From NCBI RefSeq assembly GCF_000272045.2, contig NZ_AJYZ02000019.1:1609202-1673201 (forward strand): a DNA stretch of 64,000 nucleotides, written 5' to 3'. Shown piece by piece: positions 51,531 to 60,920 of this stretch (within the stretch, counting starts at the first letter, position 1; each line of letters opens with the position of its first letter). Made by a program: the position numbers and the translations under genes. The notes below the pieces were generated by a model that was not told the DNA's origin, searched no databases, and was given only the letters and a program-made list of their open reading frames with translations. The stretch is from Vibrio crassostreae 9ZC13. GTDB taxonomy: Bacteria; Pseudomonadota; Gammaproteobacteria; Enterobacterales; Vibrionaceae.

Positions 51531-53297
51531 TTATTTTTCGTAAACCACATCCCCGCGTAACACCGTCATCAACACTTGAGTCTTAGCGATTTGTCTTGCT
51601 GATACTGTGGTGATGTCGCGGTCGAGAATGGCGAAGTCAGCGGATTTGCCTACCTCAATAGAACCTGTTACATCTTCAATTCCAAGACTTTTGGCGGCAT
51701 TGAGCGTGTAAGCGTCGATGGCTGTGTAGATATCGGTTAGGCCGGTTTTGCCCATGATTAAGCTGTTCGCGATGCCGACCAATGGGTTGATGTCGTGTAC
51801 GTTCCAATCACTGCTTAAGGTGATATTGGCGTCGGTCTTGAGTATTGCATCGAGGTTCATCATGGCTTTGGCACGGCGAGCACCAAGGAAAGCTTCGGCC
51901 CATTGGTGTTGATGCCTTGCAACGTAATCAGAGCCAACTTGGAAATCTGCAGTTACATCTAACTGGCGAAAGCGTGGCACATCTTCATCATTGATTAATT
52001 CGACATGGGTTAGGGTGTAGGGTTTGGTTGAACCTTGTTTGCGAATACTTTCTATCGCATCAAGAGATTCACGAACCGCTCCATCACCAATCGCATGAAT
52101 GTGGGCGCTAAAGCCGATTTTCTCGAGTGCAGTTAACCATTCTTTCATTTGTTCTGGCGGAATATAGTTCAAGCCATTAGGAGACTGGGGTAGATAAGTA
52201 TCTAAGTAGGGCGCGAGTGTTTTGGCGGTGCCATTGATAAAGATGCCATCACTGTACATTTTCACCTGATCGACAAGTAACAGATGGCTTTTATCGTCGG
52301 AATGCATTTTCTCAAAGACTTTTAATTGAGAAGACATCACCATCGATGGGTACACCCAAGGGCGTAGCGATACTCGCGCCGTTAAGTCTTGATTTTGCTC
52401 GGCCTCTAGCCAAACGTCATACCAACCTCGTTTCCAATACATGCGACCGTCGCCAATGGTGGTGATGCCGTGGGTTGCCGCTTCCTCAAGCCCGAACATT
52501 AAGCCTTGGTAGCTTTGCTCAAACAGTTCACTTTGGCTATTCCAAGCCATCTCCATCACTTGATCGCCAGCATTGTCTAGCAAGATGCCATTGAGCTTGC
52601 TGCTGTCTTGGTCTTTTAAATAAACACCGCCTTGTGGGTCTGGAGATTGTTGGCTGATTCGAGCGATTTTTAGTGCTTTTGAGTTGACCCACATCGAGTG
52701 TGAAGTCTGCTCCATAAGCACCACGGGGCGATTAGGGAAGACACTGTCGATGATCTCTAGTGGCGTGTAGTCAGAGTCGCTATCGAGCGTCGCTTCCAAA
52801 GAAAAACCATAGCCCATAAGCCAACCTCTGCCATCGGTATCAGCATTGATCTTACACGCTTCTAAGTAGGGAATTTGCTCTTCTAACGTTGCTTCAGAGT
52901 CGAGTTCACAATTGCCACCCAGCTCTGAGGCGGCTTCAAACACATGGTTATGGTTATCAATAAATCCCGGAAGGACAAAGGCATTGTCTAAATCAATGAC
53001 ATCAGTGCTTTGCCCTTGAAAAGTTTGCGCCTGTGATTGGTTACCAATGAAGATGATCTTGCCTTTGTGGGTAACGATCGAGTCCGACTCACGATGCCCG
53101 TATATATCAGCATTGATAAAGATCTGGTCAGCACTTTGGTTATGAACAGATGTTTGCGCTTGAACTGGTGTTTGTGTTTGAACTGCTGTTTGCGCTTGGA
53201 CAACGGTGTTGGCTTGTGCAAGCACCGGCGCTACGGCCGATAAGCTTGTGAGTAATGCTATCCATACAGTACGTGGCAGAGTGAGCTTGTTATTCAT
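51531..53297 (-). CDS. Exported amidohydrolase of the YtcJ-like (amidohydrolase 3) family
   Basis: A 588-residue metal-dependent hydrolase. After a signal peptide ending near ...APVLAQA come tandem VQAQT-type repeats (about residues 28-50). The catalytic domain has LPGFIDNHNHVF (HxH), FSAHIHAIGDGAVRESLDA, TLTHVELINDED and LSSDWNVHDINPL, as in YtcJ-like enzymes. It is predicted periplasmic or secreted. The substrate is unknown but may be an N-substituted amide or formamide. Start at 53297 is chosen because the signal begins there and GGAAGAC lies just upstream; the frame from 53489 is a poor N-terminus. Confidence 0.88.
   Translation of the reverse strand: MNNKLTLPRTVWIALLTSLSAVAPVLAQANTVVQAQTAVQTQTPVQAQTSVHNQSADQIFINADIYGHRESDSIVTHKGKIIFIGNQSQAQTFQGQSTDVIDLDNAFVLPGFIDNHNHVFEAASELGGNCELDSEATLEEQIPYLEACKINADTDGRGWLMGYGFSLEATLDSDSDYTPLEIIDSVFPNRPVVLMEQTSHSMWVNSKALKIARISQQSPDPQGGVYLKDQDSSKLNGILLDNAGDQVMEMAWNSQSELFEQSYQGLMFGLEEAATHGITTIGDGRMYWKRGWYDVWLEAEQNQDLTARVSLRPWVYPSMVMSSQLKVFEKMHSDDKSHLLLVDQVKMYSDGIFINGTAKTLAPYLDTYLPQSPNGLNYIPPEQMKEWLTALEKIGFSAHIHAIGDGAVRESLDAIESIRKQGSTKPYTLTHVELINDEDVPRFRQLDVTADFQVGSDYVARHQHQWAEAFLGARRAKAMMNLDAILKTDANITLSSDWNVHDINPLVGIANSLIMGKTGLTDIYTAIDAYTLNAAKSLGIEDVTGSIEVGKSADFAILDRDITTVSARQIAKTQVLMTVLRGDVVYEK
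53155..53208 (-). repeat. 18-bp coding repeats in the YtcJ-like gene
   Basis: Three imperfect 18-bp units encode VQAQTA, VQTQTP, VQAQTS. They lie just after the signal peptide and form a Gln/Thr-rich linker. Confidence 0.7.
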
Positions 53298-53614
53298 TAT
53301 TATGTCTTCCATGTTCCACGGTTTAGTAAGTATAGAAAGCGAGTGGCGAGAATCATATCGTGAATTTTTAATAAAGTGTCCTTGGTTGCTCTCTTGTTTG
53401 AATGTAATTCCAGTGCCTTTTGAGGTGGTTGTGGGAATACAGCTCGTCAATAAAGGATTGCGAATCCATTCGCAGACTAAACAATTCACATAAGGTTCTG
53501 AATAAATTACAGTTAAGTGAGCTATAAAAATGGATTTAACGTATTACCAAGGATGTAAGTTTATGTTTTCAAGAGACTTACTCGCATTACTAATAAAAAC
53601 AAGTCGAGGTTAGG

Positions 53615-54133
53615 ATGAAAAAAATATTATTGCTGCTTAACGTGATCTTATTGGGTGGTTGTGTTGGCATGCCCGAAACGGTAAAGCCTGTTCAACAGTT
53701 TGAGTTGGAACGATACCTAGGGAAATGGTACGAAGTGGCTCGTTTGGATCACTCGTTTGAGCGTGGCTTAGACAACATCAGCGCTGAATACAGCCTTCGT
53801 GATGATGGCGGCGTGAAGGTGATTAACCGTGGTTATTCGGCGGAAGAAGGTGAGTGGAACGAAGCGGAAGGAAAAGCGTACTTCGTTGAGGGCTCTGAAC
53901 AAGGCTATTTGAAAGTGTCTTTCTTTGGCCCTTTCTACGGCGCTTATGTCGTGTTTGAATTAGACAAAGAGGGCTACCAATACGCGTTTGTTTCTGGGCC
54001 CGACACTGATTACTTATGGCTACTCGCAAGAACGCCTGAAGTCGCACCAGAAGTGATGGAGAAGTTTAAAGCCATGTCGAAAGAGCGTGGCTTCAATACC
54101 GATGAGCTGATCGTTGTGGAACATACCCAATAA
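53615..54133 (+). CDS. blc: Outer-membrane lipoprotein Blc (bacterial lipocalin)
   Basis: A 172-residue lipocalin. Signal MKKILLLLNVILLGGC gives lipobox LGGC with Cys16. The lipocalin motif is LGKWYEVARLDHSFERG (residues 35-51), with the second motif near GPDTDYLWLLARTP. Blc binds fatty acids or lysophospholipids at the outer membrane. It stands alone with its own terminator. Confidence 0.95.
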   Translation: MKKILLLLNVILLGGCVGMPETVKPVQQFELERYLGKWYEVARLDHSFERGLDNISAEYSLRDDGGVKVINRGYSAEEGEWNEAEGKAYFVEGSEQGYLKVSFFGPFYGAYVVFELDKEGYQYAFVSGPDTDYLWLLARTPEVAPEVMEKFKAMSKERGFNTDELIVVEHTQ

Positions 54134-54172
54134 ACCGATCGCTGTTATTGCTGAGAGTGACTGATGATTGAT

Positions 54173-54208
54173 AAGGCACAGAGGATGAATTTCTCTGTGC
54201 CTTTTTTA
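54173..54208 (+). terminator. Terminator of blc
   Basis: Stem AAGGCACAGAG / CTCTGTGCCTT with a 9-base loop and T6 run. Confidence 0.9.
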
Positions 54209-54227
54209 TTCAAAGATAGAGCTACAA

Positions 54228-54899
54228 TTAACGAGGCTGGTTGCCGTTCAAGAATAGCGCGACACATTCGCGAGTGTAGTGAAGTCTTTCTTCTTCAGAT
54301 TCTCCGCTGTCGTGTCCGAAGAATCCCCAATACGCCGATTTGCCGTGAAACATCAGCAACAGTTGGCGTGCTGCAATGACTGGCGAGCTTGATGTCGACA
54401 GTGTGAGATCACCAGAGTCTATTTTCGACTGCAAATAATCAGCAAGTAACTTGGTGGTTTTCTGAGGGCCAGTTTCTAAATAGATTGAGGCGATCTCTGG
54501 ATGCGTATTCGCTTGGCTAATGGCATTTTGGAAGGTTTGTCTAGATTGCTCATCAAGTAACAAATCCTGAAATTTCACACCAAATTTCACCAACTCATCA
54601 CCCACCTCTGCATCCATATCAAAGGCAGCAGGACTGAGTTCTCGCTCCGCACACTTGGTTTGCATGCAGGTTTCGAAAAGTTCGTCTTTGTTTTTAAAGT
54701 GAGAGTAGACCGTTTGCTTGGAAACGTTCGCTGCTTTTGCTATCTGATCCATATTGATCTTAAAGCCATGTTCAGAGAAAAGTTGGCTGGCTGCGGTTAA
54801 GATCTGCGATCTCTTCTGTTCACTCTTGATGATTTTAGTCACGTGCTGTTTCTCGTTGCTTGCTTGGTACTTGACGTTACTCAGTTCAATGCATTTCAT
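54228..54899 (-). CDS. TetR-family repressor of the RND efflux operon
   Basis: A 223-residue TetR/AcrR-type regulator. The N-terminal helix-turn-helix is KRSQILTAASQLFSEHGFKI ... SKQTVYSHFKNKDELF (about residues 30-75). The C-terminal ligand domain resembles the AefR/VexR-like subgroup. It is divergent from an RND efflux operon with a perfect 27-bp palindrome in the gap, so it very probably represses both. Ligands are unknown; likely efflux substrates. The first ATG gives a 25-residue leader before the DNA-binding part; a later start is possible. Confidence 0.92.
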   Translation of the reverse strand: MKCIELSNVKYQASNEKQHVTKIIKSEQKRSQILTAASQLFSEHGFKINMDQIAKAANVSKQTVYSHFKNKDELFETCMQTKCAERELSPAAFDMDAEVGDELVKFGVKFQDLLLDEQSRQTFQNAISQANTHPEIASIYLETGPQKTTKLLADYLQSKIDSGDLTLSTSSSPVIAARQLLLMFHGKSAYWGFFGHDSGESEEERLHYTRECVALFLNGNQPR

Positions 54900-54968
54900 T
54901 CTGCGCTAAGCATTATGCTTTTTGTGATGGTTTTATCAATCATTAACGATGAAACTTATTTTTAACAT

Positions 54969-54995
54969 AATCAAACTAGACAGTCTAGTTTGATT
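54969..54995. promoter_or_regulatory. Perfect 27-bp palindrome, TetR-family operator
   Basis: Arms AATCAAACTAGAC and GTCTAGTTTGATT around one central A, 13 bp each with no mismatch. Position between the divergent TetR and RND genes fits an operator for both promoters. Confidence 0.92.
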
Positions 54996-55046
54996 TGGTT
55001 AGTCTAAAAAAAGAACATAATTGAGTACCGCATAGGAACAGTACGT

Positions 55047-56162
55047 ATGTATAAATTGATGAAGGGAAGCGCATTGGCAGTGGCGTTGTCGACTTTTCTT
55101 GTTGGATGTGGCGAAAAGGAACAAGCCCAAGAGTCGGTTGATTCAACCACTGAAACGGCTTCGAGCGTCCAAACCATTTTAACTGTAGAAACGATCGCTT
55201 TGGCGCTATCTTCCTCTTATGCAGTACAGCGCGAATATGTCGGTGTGGTTAAGGCGGGTCAACAAGCTAATTTAGGTTTCGAACTGGCGGGCAAAGTAAA
55301 CGAGATTCTGGTGGATGTCGGTGACACAGTCACAATGGGTCAGCCGTTGATTCGATTGGATACCCAACTTTTGGAAACTGAATCTAGCCAGTTGAAAGCT
55401 CAAGCTGAAGAAGTCAAAGCTCAGTTGAGTTTGGTGGCAGCGAACCTTAAACGTCAGCGTTCATTGAAAGCTAAAGGCTTCAGTGCAGAGGCGGAAATTG
55501 ACTCGCTGACTAGTGAGCAACGCGTATTGCAAGCTAACTTGCTGCGTATTGATGCCTCAGTAAGAGGCAATCAATTGAAGCTAGTGAAATCGACAATTCT
55601 TGCGCCTTATTCGGGCACTATTTCAACGCGTTTTGTCTCTTTGGGAGATGTAGTGAATGTGGGTAATCCAACTCTGACTTTGCTTGCCTCTGAAGGGAAA
55701 GAAGCCTTCATCGGTATTCCTGCCCATCAAATGAAAAAGGTTACTTCACTTTCCGCACCAAGTATTCGTGTCGGGCGAGATGATTTCTCTGTGACTCTGC
55801 TGAACCCTGGTGCGATGGTCGACACTCGCTCTCGAAGTGTCGGCTTACGTTATCTGTTCCCTGAACAATCGTCGGTATTAGAAGGGCAACTTGCCTACCT
55901 TAAATTTGATGAACAGATTGATGACTCAGGTTACTGGGTGCCAATAACTGGTTTGATTGATGGATTACGCGGGGTGTGGAACATCTTTGTGATTGGTGAA
56001 GACAACAAGGTTGAACGTAGAAGTGTTCAGGTTCTGTTTGCTAATAACCAACAAGCCTATGTCAGCGGTGCCATTACCGAAGGCGAGCAAGTGATCGCCA
56101 GTGGGTTGCACCGCTTGGTTCCCGGACAAACCGTGAAGCCAGCCAGCGTTACTGCTGAATAG
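55047..56162 (+). CDS. RND efflux periplasmic adaptor (membrane fusion) lipoprotein
   Basis: A 371-residue adaptor. Signal MYKLMKGSALAVALSTFLVGC gives lipobox LVGC with Cys21. It has the lipoyl-like halves (GFELAGKVNEILVDVGDTV and ILAPYSGTISTRFVSLGDVV), the alpha-helical hairpin between them (about residues 100-180) and a C-terminal beta-barrel. It links the RND pump to an outer-membrane channel such as TolC, encoded elsewhere. AGGA precedes the ATG. The pump gene begins 8 bp after its stop. The operator palindrome lies 52-78 bp upstream. Confidence 0.93.
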   Translation: MYKLMKGSALAVALSTFLVGCGEKEQAQESVDSTTETASSVQTILTVETIALALSSSYAVQREYVGVVKAGQQANLGFELAGKVNEILVDVGDTVTMGQPLIRLDTQLLETESSQLKAQAEEVKAQLSLVAANLKRQRSLKAKGFSAEAEIDSLTSEQRVLQANLLRIDASVRGNQLKLVKSTILAPYSGTISTRFVSLGDVVNVGNPTLTLLASEGKEAFIGIPAHQMKKVTSLSAPSIRVGRDDFSVTLLNPGAMVDTRSRSVGLRYLFPEQSSVLEGQLAYLKFDEQIDDSGYWVPITGLIDGLRGVWNIFVIGEDNKVERRSVQVLFANNQQAYVSGAITEGEQVIASGLHRLVPGQTVKPASVTAE

Positions 56163-56170
56163 GAAATAGC

Positions 56171-59100
56171 ATGAAAATCATAGAGATTATTTCCAATACT
56201 CGACTGCTTATCTTAATGACGGCACTGCTCATGGTGAGTGGTATTTCTGCGTTCATGACGCTACCGCGTGCAGAAGACCCAGTAATCATCAACCGTTACG
56301 CGAACATTACTACCAGTTTCCCCGGAGCCAGTGCCGAGCGTGTTGAAACCTTGGTAACAGAAGTTATCGAGAACAAGCTGCGCGAGCTGAGTGAAGTTAA
56401 ACTCGTGAGCTCAACCTCAAGACCGGGCGTGTCTATTGTCACCTTAGAATTGAATGACACCATCACCGAGCCTGAGCCAGTTTGGTCCCAAGCTCGCGAC
56501 AAGTTATCTGATATCGAATCCATTTTGCCTGCGGGTGCTCAATCGCCTGATCTCGATAGCGACCATACCTATGCTTTCACGACCATCGCATCTCTAACTT
56601 GGTCTGGTGCAGGCGAGCCTGATAGGTTAACGCTGGGCCGTTATGCCAAAGAGCTCGCCAAGCGACTAAGAACTTTGTCGGGTACTGAATTCGTTGATGA
56701 ATACGGGATGCCGCAAGAAGAGATTCAAATCAGTTTACGTACGGCCGATGCCGCTGCTCTAGGGCGTTCAAGCGCCAATATCGCTGAATCGCTCGAAGGG
56801 GCAGACGCCAAGAACTCGGCGGGTGAACTGGTCAGTGCTTATTCTCGCTTTGGCTTAGAAATTAAATCTGAACTTGATTCCATTGAACGCATTAAGCAAG
56901 TGCCAATAGCCACTGATAGCAAAGGTCACATCATCCGTATGGAAGACATTGCTTCGGTGAAACGTGGTGAGAAAACCCCACAAGACCAGATTGCTATTGT
57001 TGATGGTGAGCCGGGTGTGATTGTCGCGGCAAGAATGCACCCTGATCTGCGAGTTGATAACTGGACGTCGCGAGCTAATGCTCTGATTGGTAAATTTGAG
57101 CAAGAGTTACCAAGTAACGTTAAGGTGACCGTGCTCTTTAATCAGCAAGGTTATACCGAGACTCGCTTAGACGATTTAGGCAAAAGCTTGATGATCGGTT
57201 TCGGTCTGATTTTGATTGTGCTGTTTGTCACTTTAGGCGTGCGTGCCGCGATCTTAGTCGCCATTTCTCTGCCGTTAACCTCATTATTGACCTTGTCGAT
57301 CATGAAAATGACCGGTGTGCCGATTAACCAAATGTCGGTGACAGGCCTAATTGTGGCGCTCGGGATCATGGTTGATAACGCGGTGGTGATGGTCGATACC
57401 ATTCAAGCTTATCGTTTGAAAGGGCAACAACGAGCAGAAGCGACCATGAATGCATTGAAGCATTTATGGGTGCCGTTATTAGGCTCAACTTTAACTACCG
57501 TGTTGGCGTTTGCCCCGATTATCTTGATGCCGGGTGCATCGGGTGAGTTCGTCGGTGGTATTGCGATTACCGTTTCTTTCTCATTGATCGGCTCTTACAT
57601 CATCTCGCACACCTTAATCGCAGGCTTAGCGACTAAGCTACTGCCGAAACAACTCAGTGATGTCGACAAGAAAGGACAGCACCATTGGTACATGACCGGC
57701 TTAAGAATCCCGGCTTTGACGCGCTGGTTCTCGTCTTCTGTCCGCTTTGGTGTCACGCATCCAATTATCACGATTGCTTTGGTGTTGTTGGTTCCGTTTA
57801 CCGGTTACTGGAGTATGTCTCAGCTGACTGAGCAATTCTTCCCGCCATCAGACCGAGACATGTTTGAGATCCAGGTGTACATGCCGCCGCAAGCGAGCAT
57901 TTATGCCACTAAAAACACCTCTGAAAAAATCGACGATATCATTCATCGTTACCCTGAAGTGGAGCGTATCGATTGGCTCGTGGGTGCAAACTTCCCATCC
58001 TTCTATTACAACCTGCAAGCAAGGCAAAATAATGCGCCATACTTCTCGCAAGCCATGGTGAAAACAGAGAACTTTGACCAAGCCAATACGCTAATTCCAC
58101 AGTTGCAAAAGGTGTTGGATGAAGAGGTGCCGGAAGCACAAATCTTGGTACGTAAGCTTAACCAAGGGCCTCCATTTACCGCGCCCGTTGAACTGCGAGT
58201 GTATGGTGAAAACCTCGACACGTTAAAAGCGATTGGTGAAGATGTTCGTCTAATTTTGGCGGGTGTTCCTCATGTGACGCACACAAGGGAAACCCTGCAA
58301 CCAGGTACTCCGAAGGTGTGGTTGAAGGTTGATGAAGACACCGCAAAGCTGAATGGTATTTCATTGAACCAGTTCGCAGGTATGCTGCAAACTACTCTGA
58401 CAGGTCGTGAAAGTGGCTCTGTGATTGAAGGCAGTGAGTCGGTACCAATCCGTGTTCGTGTGGCAGATGAGGCGCGTGAAAACTTGGTTCACTTAAGCAA
58501 TATTCGTCTGCCAATCAGTTCTGATGTCTACTCAACAGGGATCAATGTTTCGACGCTGGCAGAACTGGAATTGACGACCAGTCGCGGTGCGATTACTCGT
58601 CGTAACGGGCAGCGTGTGAATACCATCGAGGGTTACATTGAAGCGGGTGTCTTACCTCAAACCGTACTTAATGAATTCCAAAAACGCTTAGCAAGCTATG
58701 AGATGCCATCGGGTTACACCATTGGTTTTGGTGGCGAATCAGCGGAGCGAGACAATTCAGTCAACAGCCTCATCTCGAATGTCGCAGTCGTGGTGGTATT
58801 GATGGTGCTGGTGGTGGTGATGTCATTCAACTCGTTCCGAATGAGCAGCATCATCTTCATGGTAGCAGGGTTGGCTGGTGGACTAGGGCTGTTGTCGGTA
58901 TGGATCTTCGGTTATCCGTTCGGCTTTACGGTGATTATCGCGATGCTTGGGATTGCGGGCTTAGCGATTAACGCGGCCATTGTGATTTTGACCGAATTGA
59001 AACTCGATAAAGAGGCTTCCTCCGGGAATGTAGATGCAGTCGTTGAAGCTGTGATGTCGTGTACTCGCCATATCAGCTCAACCACGATAACGACTGTTGG

Positions 59101-59269
59101 CGGCTTTATGCCATTGATCATCGCTGGCGGTGGTTTCTGGCCTCCGTTCGCGGTCGCGATTGTTGGCGGAACGGTATTAACCACGCTTATCTCGTTCTAC
59201 TTTGTACCTGTGGTTTATCATTTGATGACTCGAAATCAGCGAAAATCCATGACTACTCAAGCGGCATAA
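56171..59269 (+). CDS. RND-family efflux pump, inner-membrane subunit
   Basis: A 1032-residue AcrB-type pump with 12 helices and two large periplasmic loops. The proton-relay region is GIMVDNAVVMVDTI in helix 4. It begins MKIIEIISNTRLLILM and has the family pattern VTGLIVALGIMVDNAVV and VVLMVLVVVMSFNSFRM. It resembles the shorter VexF/VmeZ-like pumps of Vibrio. Function is drug or bile-type compound export together with the adaptor. Gene order adaptor-pump and a TetR repressor are typical. No outer-membrane channel gene is in this operon. Confidence 0.93.
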   Translation: MKIIEIISNTRLLILMTALLMVSGISAFMTLPRAEDPVIINRYANITTSFPGASAERVETLVTEVIENKLRELSEVKLVSSTSRPGVSIVTLELNDTITEPEPVWSQARDKLSDIESILPAGAQSPDLDSDHTYAFTTIASLTWSGAGEPDRLTLGRYAKELAKRLRTLSGTEFVDEYGMPQEEIQISLRTADAAALGRSSANIAESLEGADAKNSAGELVSAYSRFGLEIKSELDSIERIKQVPIATDSKGHIIRMEDIASVKRGEKTPQDQIAIVDGEPGVIVAARMHPDLRVDNWTSRANALIGKFEQELPSNVKVTVLFNQQGYTETRLDDLGKSLMIGFGLILIVLFVTLGVRAAILVAISLPLTSLLTLSIMKMTGVPINQMSVTGLIVALGIMVDNAVVMVDTIQAYRLKGQQRAEATMNALKHLWVPLLGSTLTTVLAFAPIILMPGASGEFVGGIAITVSFSLIGSYIISHTLIAGLATKLLPKQLSDVDKKGQHHWYMTGLRIPALTRWFSSSVRFGVTHPIITIALVLLVPFTGYWSMSQLTEQFFPPSDRDMFEIQVYMPPQASIYATKNTSEKIDDIIHRYPEVERIDWLVGANFPSFYYNLQARQNNAPYFSQAMVKTENFDQANTLIPQLQKVLDEEVPEAQILVRKLNQGPPFTAPVELRVYGENLDTLKAIGEDVRLILAGVPHVTHTRETLQPGTPKVWLKVDEDTAKLNGISLNQFAGMLQTTLTGRESGSVIEGSESVPIRVRVADEARENLVHLSNIRLPISSDVYSTGINVSTLAELELTTSRGAITRRNGQRVNTIEGYIEAGVLPQTVLNEFQKRLASYEMPSGYTIGFGGESAERDNSVNSLISNVAVVVVLMVLVVVMSFNSFRMSSIIFMVAGLAGGLGLLSVWIFGYPFGFTVIIAMLGIAGLAINAAIVILTELKLDKEASSGNVDAVVEAVMSCTRHISSTTITTVGGFMPLIIAGGGFWPPFAVAIVGGTVLTTLISFYFVPVVYHLMTRNQRKSMTTQAA

Positions 59270-59317
59270 CTGTTTTTCAATTTAACGTCTCTTCAATTTG
59301 GCTACTCTTTAATTGCC

Positions 59318-59347
59318 CATAATCGAGCCGTATCTGGCTCGATTATG
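59318..59347 (+). terminator. Hairpin after the RND pump gene
   Basis: Perfect 12-bp stem CATAATCGAGCC / GGCTCGATTATG with GTATCT loop; no T tract. The rest of the 749-bp gap to cyoA (59348-60018) shows nothing I can name beyond AT-rich promoter-like DNA. Confidence 0.65.
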
Positions 59348-60018
59348 GTGTGGTTATTCTCGATAAATTCATCCCAATTCCTACCTTTTTGTTGTGCTTT
59401 TCACCGCTATTACGCCCTCAATTAGTCAAATTATCCTTTCTGTTAGTCATTATATTCTTTCAATTCGTCACATTAGTGCATAGATGAATGCTTGATTATC
59501 TTGTTGGTGAATGAGTGGGTGTTTTGAATAATCTAACCAGTGAATACCTTGTAAATGGTATGTGAATTCACAATTTTGACGGGCGTCACACTTCTATTTA
59601 TTCGCTCTTTCTAATGTACCTTGAACTTGCCCCGAGCTTTGGTGGTGAGCGAGTGTTTATCTACTTTTTCTAAATCCCTTGTCAGTACTGGCTCCATCTG
59701 TGTAGCACGCTATTGATGTGTGTCTTAATCGCTTACTGCTTCTTAGTTTTCGTCTTCATAAATGGAAGGTTAGTTTCCAAGTTTGTTTGGTGAGCTTTCA
59801 ATTTCAACTCTTCATAATGCGCCGAATGTAACAATGTATTTCAAAGCGTAACAATTAAGTCATGTTTTCTGTGTGGTTTTAACCCGGCAGTAACGAACCT
59901 TATTGCATTGCTTTTTGAGATGCGGCGTTTCACATGCTCAACACATAAATATTCTAATGATCATGACAACCAGTACTCAGACGTTCGTTCTGAGGCTGGA
60001 TAACCATCGAGAAAGTTA

Positions 60019-60915
60019 ATGGAAGCTTCAAGATATAAACGCATTTTATCGAGGACAAATTTGTCGAAGATTGGTTTGCTGGGAACCGTTCTGATGCTCG
60101 AAGGATGTAACTCCGCATTGCTCGACCCAAAAGGTAGCGTTGGCGTTCAGGAAAAAGAGCTGATTATCACGGCTCTGTTGCTGATGTTGATTGTCGTCAT
60201 CCCAGTGATTCTGATGACCATCTACTTTGCTTACCGATACCGCGAGAGCAATACCACGGAAGAGTATGCACCTGACTGGGCACACTCAACCAAGATTGAA
60301 GTGGTGGTATGGACGATTCCAATCATCATCATCGCGATTCTAGCCACCATCACTTGGCGAACAACACACGAATTAGAGCCATCAAAGCCTCTGGAAAGTG
60401 ATGTGCAACCTATGGTGATCGAAGTGGTCTCTCTGGACTGGAAGTGGCTGTTCATCTATCCGGAGCAAAACATTGCGACGGTTAACTATGTTGCGTTCCC
60501 GAAAGATGTACCGGTGACGTTTAAGCTAACTTCAGACAACATCATGAACGCGTTCTTTATCCCGCGTCTTGGTTCGCAGATCTACGCGATGCCGGGAATG
60601 GTGACCAAGCTGAATTTGATTGCAAACCACGAAGGTGACTTCAAAGGCTTTGCATCGAACTACAGTGGCAAAGGTTTCTCACAGATGAAATTCACTGCAT
60701 CAGCCATGCCTGATCAAGTGGCATTTCTAAACTGGGTGGAAAAAGTGAAAGCAAGCCCTGATCGCATTGAAGATTGGGAGCAGTTCCGTTCATTGGCTGC
60801 GCCAAGTGTGGCTGAACCCGTCACTCTGTTCTCCAGTATCCCACCATTTTTATTCACCGATGTCGTGACCCAGCACCCTGGTTCAATGAACTGTTTGCCG
60901 GAAACCCAAGGATAA
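60019..60915 (+). CDS. cyoA: Cytochrome bo3 quinol oxidase subunit II
   Basis: A 298-residue lipoprotein subunit. Signal ends LEGC (Cys30). Two helices follow (about 45-70 and 90-110), then the cupredoxin-like domain ([26 protein letters not shown]). The CuA Cys/His ligands of cytochrome c oxidases are lacking, as expected for a quinol oxidase. It accepts electrons from ubiquinol. First gene of the cyoABCDE operon; cyoB follows after 5 bp. Confidence 0.95.
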   Translation: MEASRYKRILSRTNLSKIGLLGTVLMLEGCNSALLDPKGSVGVQEKELIITALLLMLIVVIPVILMTIYFAYRYRESNTTEEYAPDWAHSTKIEVVVWTIPIIIIAILATITWRTTHELEPSKPLESDVQPMVIEVVSLDWKWLFIYPEQNIATVNYVAFPKDVPVTFKLTSDNIMNAFFIPRLGSQIYAMPGMVTKLNLIANHEGDFKGFASNYSGKGFSQMKFTASAMPDQVAFLNWVEKVKASPDRIEDWEQFRSLAAPSVAEPVTLFSSIPPFLFTDVVTQHPGSMNCLPETQG

Positions 60916-60920
60916 TCGTC

